DNA from: Paracoccus gahaiensis | Lineage (GTDB): Bacteria > Pseudomonadota > Alphaproteobacteria > Rhodobacterales > Rhodobacteraceae | NCBI RefSeq assembly: GCF_005048225.1 | Contig: NZ_SUNI01000010.1 | Span: 1-64,000 of the forward strand | Length of the DNA: 64,000 bases | Reading direction: 5' to 3' | Part shown: piece after piece, positions 8,666-17,625 of the stretch | Layout of the letters: every line of letters begins with the position of its first letter | Numbering within the stretch: the first letter of the stretch is position 1 | Program-made: the position numbers and the translations under genes | The notes under the pieces: model-generated | Databases searched by the model: none | What the model saw: the letters and a program-made list of their open reading frames with translations, nothing else | Told to the model about the DNA's origin: nothing

Positions 8666-9970
8666 ATGACCGATCTGGCAGCCTTTGCCGCCGACAGGGG
8701 CATCAAGTACTTCATGATCTCCTATACCGACCTCTTCGGCGCGCAGCGCGCCAAGCTGGTGCCCGCGCAGGCCATTGCCGACATGCAGCGGGACGGCGCG
8801 GGCTTCGCGGGCTTTGCCACCTGGCTGGACCTGACGCCCGCCCATCCCGACATGATGGCCCTGCCCGATGCGGCCTCGGTCTTTCAGCTGCCGTGGAAGC
8901 GCGACGTGGCCTGGGTCGCCTCGAACTGCGTGATGGCGGGGGGCGGGCCGCTGGATCAGGCGCCGCGCAACGTGCTGAACCGGCTGGTGGCCGAGGCCGC
9001 CGATCTGGGCCTGACCGTCAAGACCGGGGTCGAGCCGGAATTCTTCCTGCTGACGCCAGAAGGCACGCAGATCTCGGACCCGGCCGACACGGCGGTCAAG
9101 CCCTGCTATGACCAGCAGGCCGTCATGCGCCGCTATGACGTGATCGCCGAGATCTGCGACGCCATGCTGGAGCTGGGTTGGCAGCCCTATCAGAACGACC
9201 ACGAGGATGCGAACGGCCAGTTCGAGATGAACTGGATGTACGACAACGCGCTGGCCACCGCCGACAAGCACAGCTTCTTCAAGTTCATGACCCGGTCCAT
9301 CGCGGAAAAGCACGGGCTGCGCGCGACCTTCATGCCCAAGCCGATCATGGGGCTGACGGGGAACGGCTGCCACGCGCATATCTCGGTCTGGACCGATGAC
9401 GGGCGGAATGCCTTCGCCGATGACAGCAAGGATCTGTCGCTGTCCGACCCGGGGCGGCACTTCCTGGGCGGCATCATGAAACATGCCTCGGCCTTGGCGG
9501 CGATCACCAATCCCACGGTCAACAGCTACAAGCGGATCAACGCGCCGCGTACGGTGTCGGGGGCGACATGGGCGCCCAATTCGGTGACATGGACCGGCAA
9601 CAACCGCACCCATATGGTGCGCGTCCCCGGCCCGGGCCGGTTCGAGCTGCGCCTGCCGGACGGAGCCGTGAACCCCTATCTGCTGCAGGCGGTGATCATC
9701 GCGGCCGGCCTGTCGGGGCTGAAGTCCAAGGCCGATCCCGGCAAGCGGTGGGATATCGACATGTATGCCGAGGGCCACACCGTCACCGGCGCGCCCAAGC
9801 TGCCGCTGAACCTTCTGGATGCATTGCGGGCTTATGATGCGGATGGCGAGTTGAAGGCGGCGATGGGCTCCGAATTCTCGGCGGCCTATATCAAGATGAA
9901 GACCCAGGAATGGAACGCCTACACCGCCCATTTGACGCAATGGGAACGCGACACCACGCTGGACATCTGA
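8666..9970 (+). CDS. gmaS: Gamma-glutamylmethylamide synthetase (glutamine synthetase-like)
   Basis: A 434-residue glutamine synthetase-fold enzyme of the GlnT/GMAS subgroup. Visible active-site motifs are GVEPEFFLL (metal-binding Glu), NDHEDANGQFEMNW, GNGCHAHIS (glutamate/metal), the arginine-rich NNRTHMVRVPGPGRFELRLPD (split here) and an N-terminal domain beginning with DRGIKYFMISYTDLFG. It ligates methylamine to glutamate with ATP and is the entry step of the indirect methylamine pathway. Placement immediately after mgsABC distinguishes it from an ordinary assimilatory glutamine synthetase. Start ATG 8666 follows the sequence CAGGGACATATCGCC. Confidence 0.92.
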   Translation: MTDLAAFAADRGIKYFMISYTDLFGAQRAKLVPAQAIADMQRDGAGFAGFATWLDLTPAHPDMMALPDAASVFQLPWKRDVAWVASNCVMAGGGPLDQAPRNVLNRLVAEAADLGLTVKTGVEPEFFLLTPEGTQISDPADTAVKPCYDQQAVMRRYDVIAEICDAMLELGWQPYQNDHEDANGQFEMNWMYDNALATADKHSFFKFMTRSIAEKHGLRATFMPKPIMGLTGNGCHAHISVWTDDGRNAFADDSKDLSLSDPGRHFLGGIMKHASALAAITNPTVNSYKRINAPRTVSGATWAPNSVTWTGNNRTHMVRVPGPGRFELRLPDGAVNPYLLQAVIIAAGLSGLKSKADPGKRWDIDMYAEGHTVTGAPKLPLNLLDALRAYDADGELKAAMGSEFSAAYIKMKTQEWNAYTAHLTQWERDTTLDI

Positions 9971-9984
9971 GGCGCAGAACCGGT

Positions 9985-9995
9985 CCAATTGGTTC
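9985..9995. promoter_or_regulatory. Candidate GntR operator half, CCAATTGGTTC copy 1
   Basis: The 11-mer CCAATTGGTTC, containing the 8-bp palindrome CCAATTGG, lies 46 bases upstream of the GntR-family gene. An identical 11-mer occurs at 12096-12106 in front of tmm. AATTGG-containing palindromes are typical for FadR-subfamily GntR regulators such as PdhR. Binding is an inference. Confidence 0.4.
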
Positions 9996-10040
9996 CCTTT
10001 CGCTCTGGCAGCGGGGCGCAGCCGGCGCTAGTCTGGCGGC

Positions 10041-10748
10041 ATGCACGATCCGGTATCCAACCTGCCCGCGGCGGCGGGTTCCCATGTTCCCGCGACCGGC
10101 CCGACGGTCCGCCGGGTGGTGGAGCAACTGGTCGCGCACATCCGGCAGGGGGATCTTGCCCCGGGCAGCCGTCTGCCGGCCGAGCGGCTGCTGGCGCGCG
10201 ATCTGGGCGTCGCCCGCAACACCCTGCGCGAGGCGTTGGATCAGTTGGAACGGCAGGGGCTGATCGACCGCCGCCTTGGCGCGGGCACCTTCGTCACCGG
10301 CGCGCCGGAACCCGGCCTGGCCCGCCGGACCGGCCCCCTGCACCTGCATGTCATGCGCGGCATCCTGGAACCCGAGATCGCCCGTCTGGCCATCATGCAC
10401 ATGCCGCAGGCGGGGCTGGACCAATTGGCCGCGCAGCTGGACCTGATGTCGGACCGCGCCAGCCCGGCCGATTTCGCGCAGGCCGAACAGGATTTCCTGT
10501 CGATCCTGGCCGAGTCCAGCGCCAACCCGTTGCTGCTGGCCTGCTATCGGCTGGTCCTGCAGGCGCGGCGCGAGGCTGCAAGCGGTGTCATGCTGGACCG
10601 CCACCTGACGTCCGAGCGGCGCGACCGGATCCGTGCGGGCCATGGCGCGCTGCTGCAGGCCATCGAGCTTCGCGACATGGCCGAGGCGCAGGCGGTGGTC
10701 CAGCAGATGCTGCTGGACGAACAGGCCCTGTTCACCCAGGGCGACTGA
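10041..10748 (+). CDS. GntR-family (FadR subfamily) transcriptional regulator
   Basis: A 235-residue regulator. Residues about 20-90 form the winged helix (RRVVEQLVAHIRQGDLAPG, LPAERLLARDLGVARNTLREAL, LIDRRLGAGTFV). The C-terminal half is an all-helical FCD-type ligand domain with EPEIARLA and DFLSILAESSANPLL. It sits between gmaS and the tmm-tdm-dmm block and is convergent with the binding-protein gene downstream, overlapping it by 17 bases. The shared motif CCAATTGGTTC upstream of this gene and of tmm suggests it controls itself and the trimethylamine genes. The ligand is unknown; an amine-pathway intermediate is the likely guess. Confidence 0.85.
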   Translation: MHDPVSNLPAAAGSHVPATGPTVRRVVEQLVAHIRQGDLAPGSRLPAERLLARDLGVARNTLREALDQLERQGLIDRRLGAGTFVTGAPEPGLARRTGPLHLHVMRGILEPEIARLAIMHMPQAGLDQLAAQLDLMSDRASPADFAQAEQDFLSILAESSANPLLLACYRLVLQARREAASGVMLDRHLTSERRDRIRAGHGALLQAIELRDMAEAQAVVQQMLLDEQALFTQGD

Positions 10749-11988
10749 CGGCGCGCTGCTGCCAGCGTAGCCCCAGATCCTGCAAGTGGTCCAGCAGCAG
10801 GCCCTCGTGCCGCGACAACCAGTCCAGCACTGATCCGAACGCCTGGATCCGCGCCCGCCCGTCCTGGATGCGCACCACTGGCCAGTCGCCGATCAGCGCG
10901 TTGTCGATGCCGAACAGCGCCTCGCCCTGCCAGCGGGCGGGGCCAAAGGCGTTCATCATCCGCCCGCCCCGCTTCATGGCATCCAGCACCCGGTCGGCCC
11001 GGGCCGAGCCCGCGATCTCGACCGCGCTCTGCCACTGGTCCAGGATCGCGGCATATTCCCAGCTGACCGCCGACCAGTGCCCCGGATAGCGGGCTTGAAA
11101 GCTGGCATGGAACCCCGAGGGCTGGCGAAAGAAGAACGCCCGCCCGACCAGCGCCGGATCGTCGAAATCGGGAAAGTGAAAGATGAAATCCTGCATGAAG
11201 TCGACCGAGGTCCGTTCCACGAGGCGCGGATAGTAATCGCCGGTACAGGACAGGATCGGGCCGCGGAAGCCCGCGTGAAACGCGGCCTCGGTCAGGGCAT
11301 GGACCATCTGCGGCTCGGACGAGCACCAGCACAGGATCTGCGGACCCTCCTGCAGCATCGCGGCCAGGATCGCCGCGGGATCGGCGCCCTGCGGCGAATA
11401 GCGCACCTCGCGCACCCGCGTGATCCCGGCGGCATCGAAGGCCGCGCGATAGGTCGCCAGCGAGGGCAGGCCCATCAGATCCTCCTGACTGCACAGGGAC
11501 ACGCGGCGCAGATCGGGCCGCCGCGCCGCCAGCCACGCGACCGAGGTGACGACGAACAGCGGATGGATCTCGGCCGGGGCGATCAGACTGGGGGTCGCGG
11601 GCGACAGATCGAAGGGCAGCAGGGTGGACACCAGCGCGCCCCGATCCATCAGCCATGGCAGCGCCGGGGCCAGACTGTCGCCGCCAAGCGACAGGATGAT
11701 CCGCGCGCCCTGCGCCACCATCGTCCGCGCCCCCTGCCGCGTCGCCTCGAGACCCCTTGCCGTGTCGCAGTCGAGGATCCGCACGGGATGGCGTGCCGCC
11801 CCGATGGTCAGGCCACCCTGCCCGTTCAGCCAGTCGGCCCATAACCGGCATCCTTCCAGCCCCGGCAGGCCCCACGGGGCCAGCGGCCCGGTCAGCGGGG
11901 CCAGAAATCCGATTCGCACCGCGGGCGGGCCGGGGCGCAGAGTGCGCGGCAGGGCCCCGCCCAAGGCAAGACGCTGCGCCAGCGACAT
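10732..11988 (-). CDS. Type I periplasmic-binding-fold protein without signal peptide (AmiC/LivJ-like)
   Basis: A 418-residue protein of the branched-chain amino acid/amide binding family; VRIGFLAPLTGPLAPWG is the classic first strand and loop of that fold. The chosen ATG at 11988 follows an ACGGAGTGCAG site. The first 25 residues (MSLAQRLALGGALPRTLRPG and on) have no hydrophobic core, so no Sec signal is evident. No permease or ATPase gene lies next to it. It is divergent from tmm across a 169-base spacer and convergent with the GntR gene. I infer a cytoplasmic ligand sensor like AmiC, or a binding protein exported by an unseen route. The ligand could be an amide or methylated amine. Confidence 0.72.
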   Translation of the reverse strand: MSLAQRLALGGALPRTLRPGPPAVRIGFLAPLTGPLAPWGLPGLEGCRLWADWLNGQGGLTIGAARHPVRILDCDTARGLEATRQGARTMVAQGARIILSLGGDSLAPALPWLMDRGALVSTLLPFDLSPATPSLIAPAEIHPLFVVTSVAWLAARRPDLRRVSLCSQEDLMGLPSLATYRAAFDAAGITRVREVRYSPQGADPAAILAAMLQEGPQILCWCSSEPQMVHALTEAAFHAGFRGPILSCTGDYYPRLVERTSVDFMQDFIFHFPDFDDPALVGRAFFFRQPSGFHASFQARYPGHWSAVSWEYAAILDQWQSAVEIAGSARADRVLDAMKRGGRMMNAFGPARWQGEALFGIDNALIGDWPVVRIQDGRARIQAFGSVLDWLSRHEGLLLDHLQDLGLRWQQRAVSRPG

Positions 11989-12095
11989 CTGCACTCCGTG
12001 AGTGGGTTTGAGGCATCCTGACCCATCAACGACCAAATTCAAGGCAATTTTCTTGACGCGCAAGAAATAAACTTGACCGGCAGTCACAGGCGGCG

Positions 12096-12106
12096 CCAAT
12101 TGGTTC
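12096..12106. promoter_or_regulatory. Candidate GntR operator half, CCAATTGGTTC copy 2
   Basis: The second exact copy of CCAATTGGTTC is in the divergent spacer between the binding-protein gene and tmm, 52 bases before the tmm ATG. It overlaps a TTGG-TTCAAG-CCAA inverted repeat (12101-12114). Two TTGAC boxes lie just upstream (about 12053 and 12073), so the site could overlap or flank the tmm promoter. Assignment as operator is inferred. Confidence 0.42.
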
Positions 12107-12157
12107 AAGCCAATCATGCCAAAATTACTGTTTCGGTTCATGCCAATGGAGCACAGA

Positions 12158-13498
12158 ATGACACAGAGAGTCGCCGTCATCGGTGCGGGGCCATCGGGAC
12201 TGGCCCAGCTGCGGGCCTTTCAGTCCGCCGGCGAGGCGACCCCGATCCCCGAGGTGGTCTGTTTCGAGAAGCAGACGAACTGGGGCGGGCTGTGGAATTA
12301 CAGCTGGCGCACCGGCACCGATGAATATGGCGAACCGGTCCACGGCTCGATGTATCGCTATCTGTGGACCAACGGCCCGAAGGAGGGGCTGGAATTCGCC
12401 GACTATTCCTTCGAGGAGCATTTCGGCAAGCAGATCGCGTCCTATCCGCCGCGTGCGGTGATGTTCGACTATATCGAGGGGCGGGTGAAGAAGGCGGGCA
12501 TCCGCGACTGGATCCGGTTCTCGACCGTGGTGCGTTCCGTCACCCATGATCCGGCGACCGACCAGTTCACCGTCACCGTGCACGACCTGCAGGCCGACCG
12601 CGTCTATTCCGAGGTCTTCGATTGGGTCGTCGTGGCCTCGGGTCATTTCTCGACGCCCAACGCGCCGGAGTTTCCGGGCTTCGACCGCTTTGCCGGGCGG
12701 ATCGTGCATGCCCATGATTTCCGCGACGCCTGCGAGTTCACCGGCAAGGACGTGCTGATCGTCGGCACCTCCTATTCTGCCGAGGATATCGGCTCGCAAT
12801 GCTGGAAATACGGCTGCAAATCGGTCACGGTCAGCTATCGCACCGCGCCGATGGGCTTTGCCTGGCCCGACAACTGGGCCGAGGTGCCGCTGCTGACCCA
12901 TGTCGATGGCCGGACCGCGCATTTCCGCGACGGCACCTCGCGCGATGTGGACGCGATCATCCTGTGCACCGGCTACAGGCATTATTTCCCGTTCCTGCCC
13001 GACGGGTTGCGGCTCAAGACCGCGAACCGCCTGGCGGCGGCGGATCTCTACAAGGGGGTGGTCTATGTCCACAACCCGCGGCTGATCTATCTGGGCATGC
13101 AGGACCAGTGGTTCACCTTCAACATGTTCGACGCCCAGGCCTGGTATGCCCGCGACATCATCCTGGGGCGGATCGCGGTGCCCGCCGACACGCAGGCGCT
13201 GTTGGCCGACGTGGCCGAACGCGAGGCCCGCGAGGACGCCGGCAACGACACGAAATATGCGATCAAATATCAGGGCGACTACGTCAAGGAGCTGATCGCC
13301 GAGACCGATTACCCCAGCTTCGACGTCGATGGCGCCTGCGCGGCCTTCTATGAATGGAAGCATCACAAGGCGCACGACATCATGGGCTTCCGCGACCAGT
13401 CCTATCGTTCGGTCATGACCGGAACGATGGCACCTGCGCATCACACGCCCTGGCGCGAGGCGCTGGACGACAGCATGGAGACCTATCTGCGCAACTGA
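12158..13498 (+). CDS. tmm: Trimethylamine monooxygenase
   Basis: A 446-residue flavin-containing monooxygenase that should oxidise trimethylamine to trimethylamine N-oxide with NADPH and O2. Seen motifs: FAD-binding GAGPSG near the N-terminus, the FMO signature [11 protein letters not shown], the NADPH site GTSYSAEDI and the later [11 protein letters not shown]. Length matches bacterial Tmm (about 445-455). The ATG at 12158 was chosen because GGAG lies 6-7 bases ahead and it puts the Rossmann motif at the usual position; an earlier ATG at 12116 would add 14 residues. The next gene is tdm, the enzyme that consumes its product. Confidence 0.92.
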   Translation: MTQRVAVIGAGPSGLAQLRAFQSAGEATPIPEVVCFEKQTNWGGLWNYSWRTGTDEYGEPVHGSMYRYLWTNGPKEGLEFADYSFEEHFGKQIASYPPRAVMFDYIEGRVKKAGIRDWIRFSTVVRSVTHDPATDQFTVTVHDLQADRVYSEVFDWVVVASGHFSTPNAPEFPGFDRFAGRIVHAHDFRDACEFTGKDVLIVGTSYSAEDIGSQCWKYGCKSVTVSYRTAPMGFAWPDNWAEVPLLTHVDGRTAHFRDGTSRDVDAIILCTGYRHYFPFLPDGLRLKTANRLAAADLYKGVVYVHNPRLIYLGMQDQWFTFNMFDAQAWYARDIILGRIAVPADTQALLADVAEREAREDAGNDTKYAIKYQGDYVKELIAETDYPSFDVDGACAAFYEWKHHKAHDIMGFRDQSYRSVMTGTMAPAHHTPWREALDDSMETYLRN

Positions 13499-13528
13499 CC
13501 CCCCAAGGCCTGCCCGAAGGTGCCCGCC

Positions 13529-15874
13529 ATGACCCCGACCCTGCCCCGCCTGTTCCGACCCGGCCCGCCCGTCTCGTCGCGCCCCCCGCGCGCGGTCGCG
13601 GAACGGCATGGCGTGCCGGGCGGCGGGGCGGTGATGCTGCGCCTTTCGGCGGGCGACCGGATCACGCTGCTGAATGACGAGGGCGGGCAGAGGGCCGAAC
13701 TGGCCACCGCAACGCCGGACGGGCGCCCCGCCGACCTGCTGGACCGGGCCGCGGACCGCCCCGCGCTCGGGCTGCAGGCGGCGCTGTCCTCGGGCGAGGC
13801 CAGCCTGCGCCGTCTGGCGGCGGGCATCGCCCGGCGCGGCATCGACCCCGGAGCCCTGCGCGCGGTGACGCTGTTCGGCGCAGCCAGCCCGGCGGGCGAC
13901 CGCGCCGACCTGACCGCGACCGCGCCGGGCTGGCTGATCGTCTGCGCCCCCGCCGCCCCCATGACGCCCGAGGGGCACGACACCGCCTCGCCCCTCACAG
14001 TGCACATCCTGCGCGCCGATCCGGCCCATGCGCTGCGCCATGATCTGCCCGATCCGCTGGCCGATCCGGTGCTGGACCTGCGCGTCGCCTCGGCCACGGC
14101 CCAGGCCTATCTGATCCGCGCGGGGGAATATCTGCAGGTGATCGACGTGGACGGGCGCCAATGCACTGATTTCCAATGCTTCGACGCGCGCAAGCTGGAC
14201 CGGGGCCTGCAGCACCCGCTGGACGTGACCACGACCCGCACGATCCTGGGCCACAGCTATGCCAGCCCCGGCCTGCATGCGAAATATTACGATCAGGACA
14301 TGGTGCCGCTGGTCGAGGTCGTCCAAGACAGCTGCGGGCGCCACGATGCCTTCGCCCTGGCCTGTTCGGCCAAGTATTACGACGATATCGGCTATCCGGG
14401 CCATGCGAACTGTTCGGACAATTTCAACGCCGCGCTGGCCCCGCACGGGGTCGATCCACGCAAGGGCTGGATGGCGGCGAATTTCTTCTTCAACACCGCG
14501 ATCGACCATGCGGGCGTCCTGATCGCGGACGAGCCGTGGTCGCGGCCCGGCGATTACGTCCTGATGCGGGCGCTGACCGATATCGTCTGCGTGTCCTCGG
14601 CCTGCCCCGACGATACCAGCCCCGCGAATGGCTGGGCGCCAAGCGACATCCACATCCGCAGCTATGCCGCGACCCAGAGTTTTCAGCGCGCCTCTGCCTG
14701 GCGCCCGATGCCGGACAGCCCCCCGATCATGACCCGACAGACCGCCTTTCACGACGATTTCGCCGCGCTGACCCGGGATTTTGTGGACTACAAGGGGTTC
14801 TGGCTGCCCGCCACCTTCCCCAACTCCTCGCCCGAAGAGGAATACCGCGCCTGCCGCACGGGCGTCGCCTTCATGGACCTCTCGGCCCTGCGCAAGTTCG
14901 AGGTGACCGGCCCCGATGCCGAGGCCTTGCTGCAATGGGTGCTGACCCGCGATGTCGGAAGGCTGGGCACGGGGCAGGTGGTCTATTCCGCGATGTGTCA
15001 TCCCCATGGCGGCATGATCGACGACGGCACGCTGTTCCGCATGGGGCCCGACCGGTTCCGCTGGATCGGCGGCAGCGATTTCGGCGGCGAATGGCTGCGC
15101 CAGCAGGCGGCCGAGCTGGGACTGCAGGCGATGGTGCGCGGCTCGACCGATCAGCTGCACAATCTGGCGATCCAAGGACCCAAAAGCCGCGACCTGATGG
15201 CCGGGCTGGTCTGGACGGCGCCGCAACAGACCGCGATCCCTGAACTGGGCTGGTTCCGCTGGACCCCAGGCCGGATCGGCGGGCCCGACGGCGTGCCGGT
15301 CGTCGTCTCGCGCACCGGCTATACGGGCGAGCTGGGATACGAGCTGTTCTGCCATCCCCGCGACGGACGGGCGGTCTTTGCCGCCCTGACCGAGGCCGGG
15401 CGCGATTTCGGGCTGGTGCCGATGGGGCTTGCCGCGCTGGACCTGTTGCGGATCGAGGCGGGGCTGATCTTTGCCGATCACGAATTCACCGACCAGACCG
15501 ATCCGTTCGAGGCCGGCATCGGCTTCACCGTGCCGCTGAAGACCAAGCCTGACGATTTCATGGGCCGCGAGGCGCTGATCCGCCGCAAGGCCCATCCGCG
15601 CATCAAGCTGACGGGTCTGGTCATCGACAGCCGCATCCCGGCGGTGCACGGCGACCCCCTGTATCTGGGCCGCGCCCGGGTGGGGCAGATCACATCCGCG
15701 ATGTGGTCGCCCCTGCTCGGCCAGCAGATCGCGCTGGCGCAGGTCGACGTGACCCATTCCGACCCCGACACGCGGCTGGAGGTGGGGCAGCTGGACGGCC
15801 TTCAGCGCCGCCTGCCCGCCCGCGTCACTGCCTTTCCGCATTACGACCCCACCAAGGAACGCGCCCGCGCGTGA
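13529..15874 (+). CDS. tdm: Trimethylamine N-oxide demethylase
   Basis: A 781-residue two-domain protein. Residues about 20-390 form a DUF1989 (urea carboxylase-associated) domain with the cysteine-containing blocks DSCGRHDAFALACSAKYY and HANCSDNFN, which in Tdm carry the zinc-dependent demethylase activity. The rest is a GcvT-type aminomethyltransferase domain (SRTGYTGELGYELF, ALDLLRIEAGLIF) that binds tetrahydrofolate and can capture the released formaldehyde. The reaction is TMAO to dimethylamine plus formaldehyde. The ATG at 13529 has GAAGG 8 bases upstream; a GTG at 13520 is an alternative. It lies 30 bases after tmm. Confidence 0.92.
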   Translation: MTPTLPRLFRPGPPVSSRPPRAVAERHGVPGGGAVMLRLSAGDRITLLNDEGGQRAELATATPDGRPADLLDRAADRPALGLQAALSSGEASLRRLAAGIARRGIDPGALRAVTLFGAASPAGDRADLTATAPGWLIVCAPAAPMTPEGHDTASPLTVHILRADPAHALRHDLPDPLADPVLDLRVASATAQAYLIRAGEYLQVIDVDGRQCTDFQCFDARKLDRGLQHPLDVTTTRTILGHSYASPGLHAKYYDQDMVPLVEVVQDSCGRHDAFALACSAKYYDDIGYPGHANCSDNFNAALAPHGVDPRKGWMAANFFFNTAIDHAGVLIADEPWSRPGDYVLMRALTDIVCVSSACPDDTSPANGWAPSDIHIRSYAATQSFQRASAWRPMPDSPPIMTRQTAFHDDFAALTRDFVDYKGFWLPATFPNSSPEEEYRACRTGVAFMDLSALRKFEVTGPDAEALLQWVLTRDVGRLGTGQVVYSAMCHPHGGMIDDGTLFRMGPDRFRWIGGSDFGGEWLRQQAAELGLQAMVRGSTDQLHNLAIQGPKSRDLMAGLVWTAPQQTAIPELGWFRWTPGRIGGPDGVPVVVSRTGYTGELGYELFCHPRDGRAVFAALTEAGRDFGLVPMGLAALDLLRIEAGLIFADHEFTDQTDPFEAGIGFTVPLKTKPDDFMGREALIRRKAHPRIKLTGLVIDSRIPAVHGDPLYLGRARVGQITSAMWSPLLGQQIALAQVDVTHSDPDTRLEVGQLDGLQRRLPARVTAFPHYDPTKERARA

Positions 15875-15904
15875 CCCCGCCCCCCTGATGAACGGAGCAT
15901 CCCG

Positions 15905-17041
15905 ATGACCAATTCCTGGCGCTTTTCGACCCTGGCCGACCGGCACCGCACGCTTGGCTCGGCGCTGGAGGACTGGAGCGGGATGGGTACCGCATGGTCC
16001 TATGACGGCGATCCGATGGCCGAATATGCGGCGATCCGCACCAAGGCCGGGCTGATGGATGTGTCGGGGCTGAAGAAGGTGCATGTCACCGGCCCCGCCG
16101 CCAGCCATGTGATCGACCGCGCGACGACCCGGAACGTCGAAAAGCTGATGCCGGGCCGCGCGGTCTATGCCTGCATGCTGAACGATGGCGGCAAATTCAT
16201 CGACGATTGCGTGATCTATCGCACCGCGCCCAACGCCTACATGGTCGTCCATGGCGCCGGTCAGGGGCACGAGCAGCTGACCATGGCGGCCTCGGGGCGC
16301 GACGTGTCGGTGCGGTTCGACGACAACCTTCACGACCTGTCGCTGCAAGGCCCCCTGGCCGTCGACTTCCTGGACCGCCATGTACCGGGCATCCGCGCCC
16401 TGCCCTATTTCAGCCACATGGCCACGTCGATCTTCGGCAGGCCCGCGCTGATCTCGCGCACCGGCTATACCGGCGAGCGGGGATACGAGCTGTTCGTGCG
16501 CGGGCAGGACGCGCCGCTGATCTGGGACCGCATCCTGGAGGATGGCGCCGATCTAGGCATCATCCCCTGCCGCTTTACCACGCTGGACCTGCTGCGGACC
16601 GAAAGCTACCTGCTGTTCTTCCCCTATGACAATTCCGAGATGTATCCCTTCGACGACCAGCCCTGCGGAGATACCCTGTGGGAGCTGGGGCTGGATTTCA
16701 CCGTCTCGCCCGGCAAGACCGGCTTTCGCGGCGCCGAGGAACACTATCGCCTGAAGGGCAAGGAACGCTTCCGGATCTGGGGCCTGCGGCTGGAGGGCGA
16801 CAGGGTGCCCGGCAACGGCGCCCCGGTCCTGCGCAACGGGGTGCAGGTGGGCGTCGTGACGCAGGCGATGCACTCGGCCCTGAACGGCTGGACCGTGGCC
16901 ATCGCGCGCCTGCCGGTCGATTGCGCGAATGACGGCACGCCGCTGGTCGTGGCCTGCCCCGAACATGGTCGGATTGCGGCCACGACCGCGCCGATGCCCT
17001 TCCTCGATCCCGGCAAGACGCGCCGGACGGCCAAGGGCTGA
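15905..17041 (+). CDS. dmmD: Dimethylamine monooxygenase operon, GcvT-like tetrahydrofolate-binding subunit
   Basis: A 378-residue aminomethyltransferase (GcvT) family protein (MDVSGLKKVHVTGPAA, SRTGYTGERGYELFV, LDLLRTESYLLFF). It is the first of four genes that match the dmmDABC arrangement, in which the N-demethylating monooxygenase is paired with a folate-binding partner that can trap formaldehyde as methylene-THF. The letter D is assigned from gene order; in the HODM nomenclature this would be the delta subunit. It resembles the C-terminal half of Tdm just upstream, as expected for proteins that take over the same leaving group. It starts 30 bases after tdm. Confidence 0.85.
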   Translation: MTNSWRFSTLADRHRTLGSALEDWSGMGTAWSYDGDPMAEYAAIRTKAGLMDVSGLKKVHVTGPAASHVIDRATTRNVEKLMPGRAVYACMLNDGGKFIDDCVIYRTAPNAYMVVHGAGQGHEQLTMAASGRDVSVRFDDNLHDLSLQGPLAVDFLDRHVPGIRALPYFSHMATSIFGRPALISRTGYTGERGYELFVRGQDAPLIWDRILEDGADLGIIPCRFTTLDLLRTESYLLFFPYDNSEMYPFDDQPCGDTLWELGLDFTVSPGKTGFRGAEEHYRLKGKERFRIWGLRLEGDRVPGNGAPVLRNGVQVGVVTQAMHSALNGWTVAIARLPVDCANDGTPLVVACPEHGRIAATTAPMPFLDPGKTRRTAKG

Positions 17042-17046
17042 ACCTG

Positions 17047-17625
17047 ATGACCCCCGCCCCGGCCAACCGCATCCCCAGCCATCCGACCTATGCCCCCCTG
17101 CAGCCCCGGCCCGGGCACGCGGCCCTGATGATTGCCGATGCGGGGGGGGCCGTGGCGCTGGCGCAGCTGCTGGCGCAGGCCCCCGATCTGAGGGCCACGG
17201 CGCGCATCCTGCTGGTGGCGGCGGATGTCCCGCCCGATCTGCCCGCCGTCACGCCGGTCCCGGGGACAGAGGCGCTGGAGGCGGCCATCGCCGGGGCGCT
17301 GCAGGGCGCCCGGATGGGCCTGCAGGCCTATCTGGCCGGATCGCAGGGGCTGATCGGGCAGGCTCAGGCGCTGCTGCTGGCGCAGGGCATGGCGCCGGGC
17401 GCGATCCAGATGCAGCAATGCGGCGGCCCGGCGCGGCGCATGCAATGCGTGCATTGCAAGACGATCGCCCCGGATGTCGTCATCGATCCCTATCGCTGCC
17501 CCGGCTGCGGGCGGTGGCTTTATGTGCGCGACCATTTCTCGCGCCGCTTGGGGGCCTTCCAAGGCGTCTGCATCGACGCCGAGACGCCCGGCCTTGTCCC
17601 GGAACCCACGGAGATCGCGCCATGA
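17047..17625 (+). CDS. dmmA: Dimethylamine monooxygenase subunit DmmA-like (zinc-ribbon protein)
   Basis: A 192-residue protein of the DmmA-like family. The N-terminal two thirds is alanine/glutamine-rich, and the C-terminal part carries paired cysteines (CVHCKTIAPD, YRCPGCGRWLYVRDHF), a rubredoxin- or zinc-ribbon-like knuckle, plus a later Cys in GVCIDAE. It starts 5 bases after dmmD and overlaps dmmB by 4 bases. The function is inferred from operon position; in characterised systems this small subunit belongs to the heme-dependent oxidative N-demethylase complex. The subunit letter rests on order and recalled family naming. Confidence 0.8.
   Translation: MTPAPANRIPSHPTYAPLQPRPGHAALMIADAGGAVALAQLLAQAPDLRATARILLVAADVPPDLPAVTPVPGTEALEAAIAGALQGARMGLQAYLAGSQGLIGQAQALLLAQGMAPGAIQMQQCGGPARRMQCVHCKTIAPDVVIDPYRCPGCGRWLYVRDHFSRRLGAFQGVCIDAETPGLVPEPTEIAP

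Noticed and set aside
12115-12146. Direct repeat CATGCCAA as a regulatory element upstream of tmm
   Set aside because: Only eight bases, twice, close to the start codon; too weak to report as a site.
12125-16417. A 1,430-codon open frame on the minus strand
   Set aside because: It is antisense to tmm, tdm and dmmD, has no family resemblance, and is rich in His, Arg, Gly and Gln, as expected from the complement of GC-rich codons.
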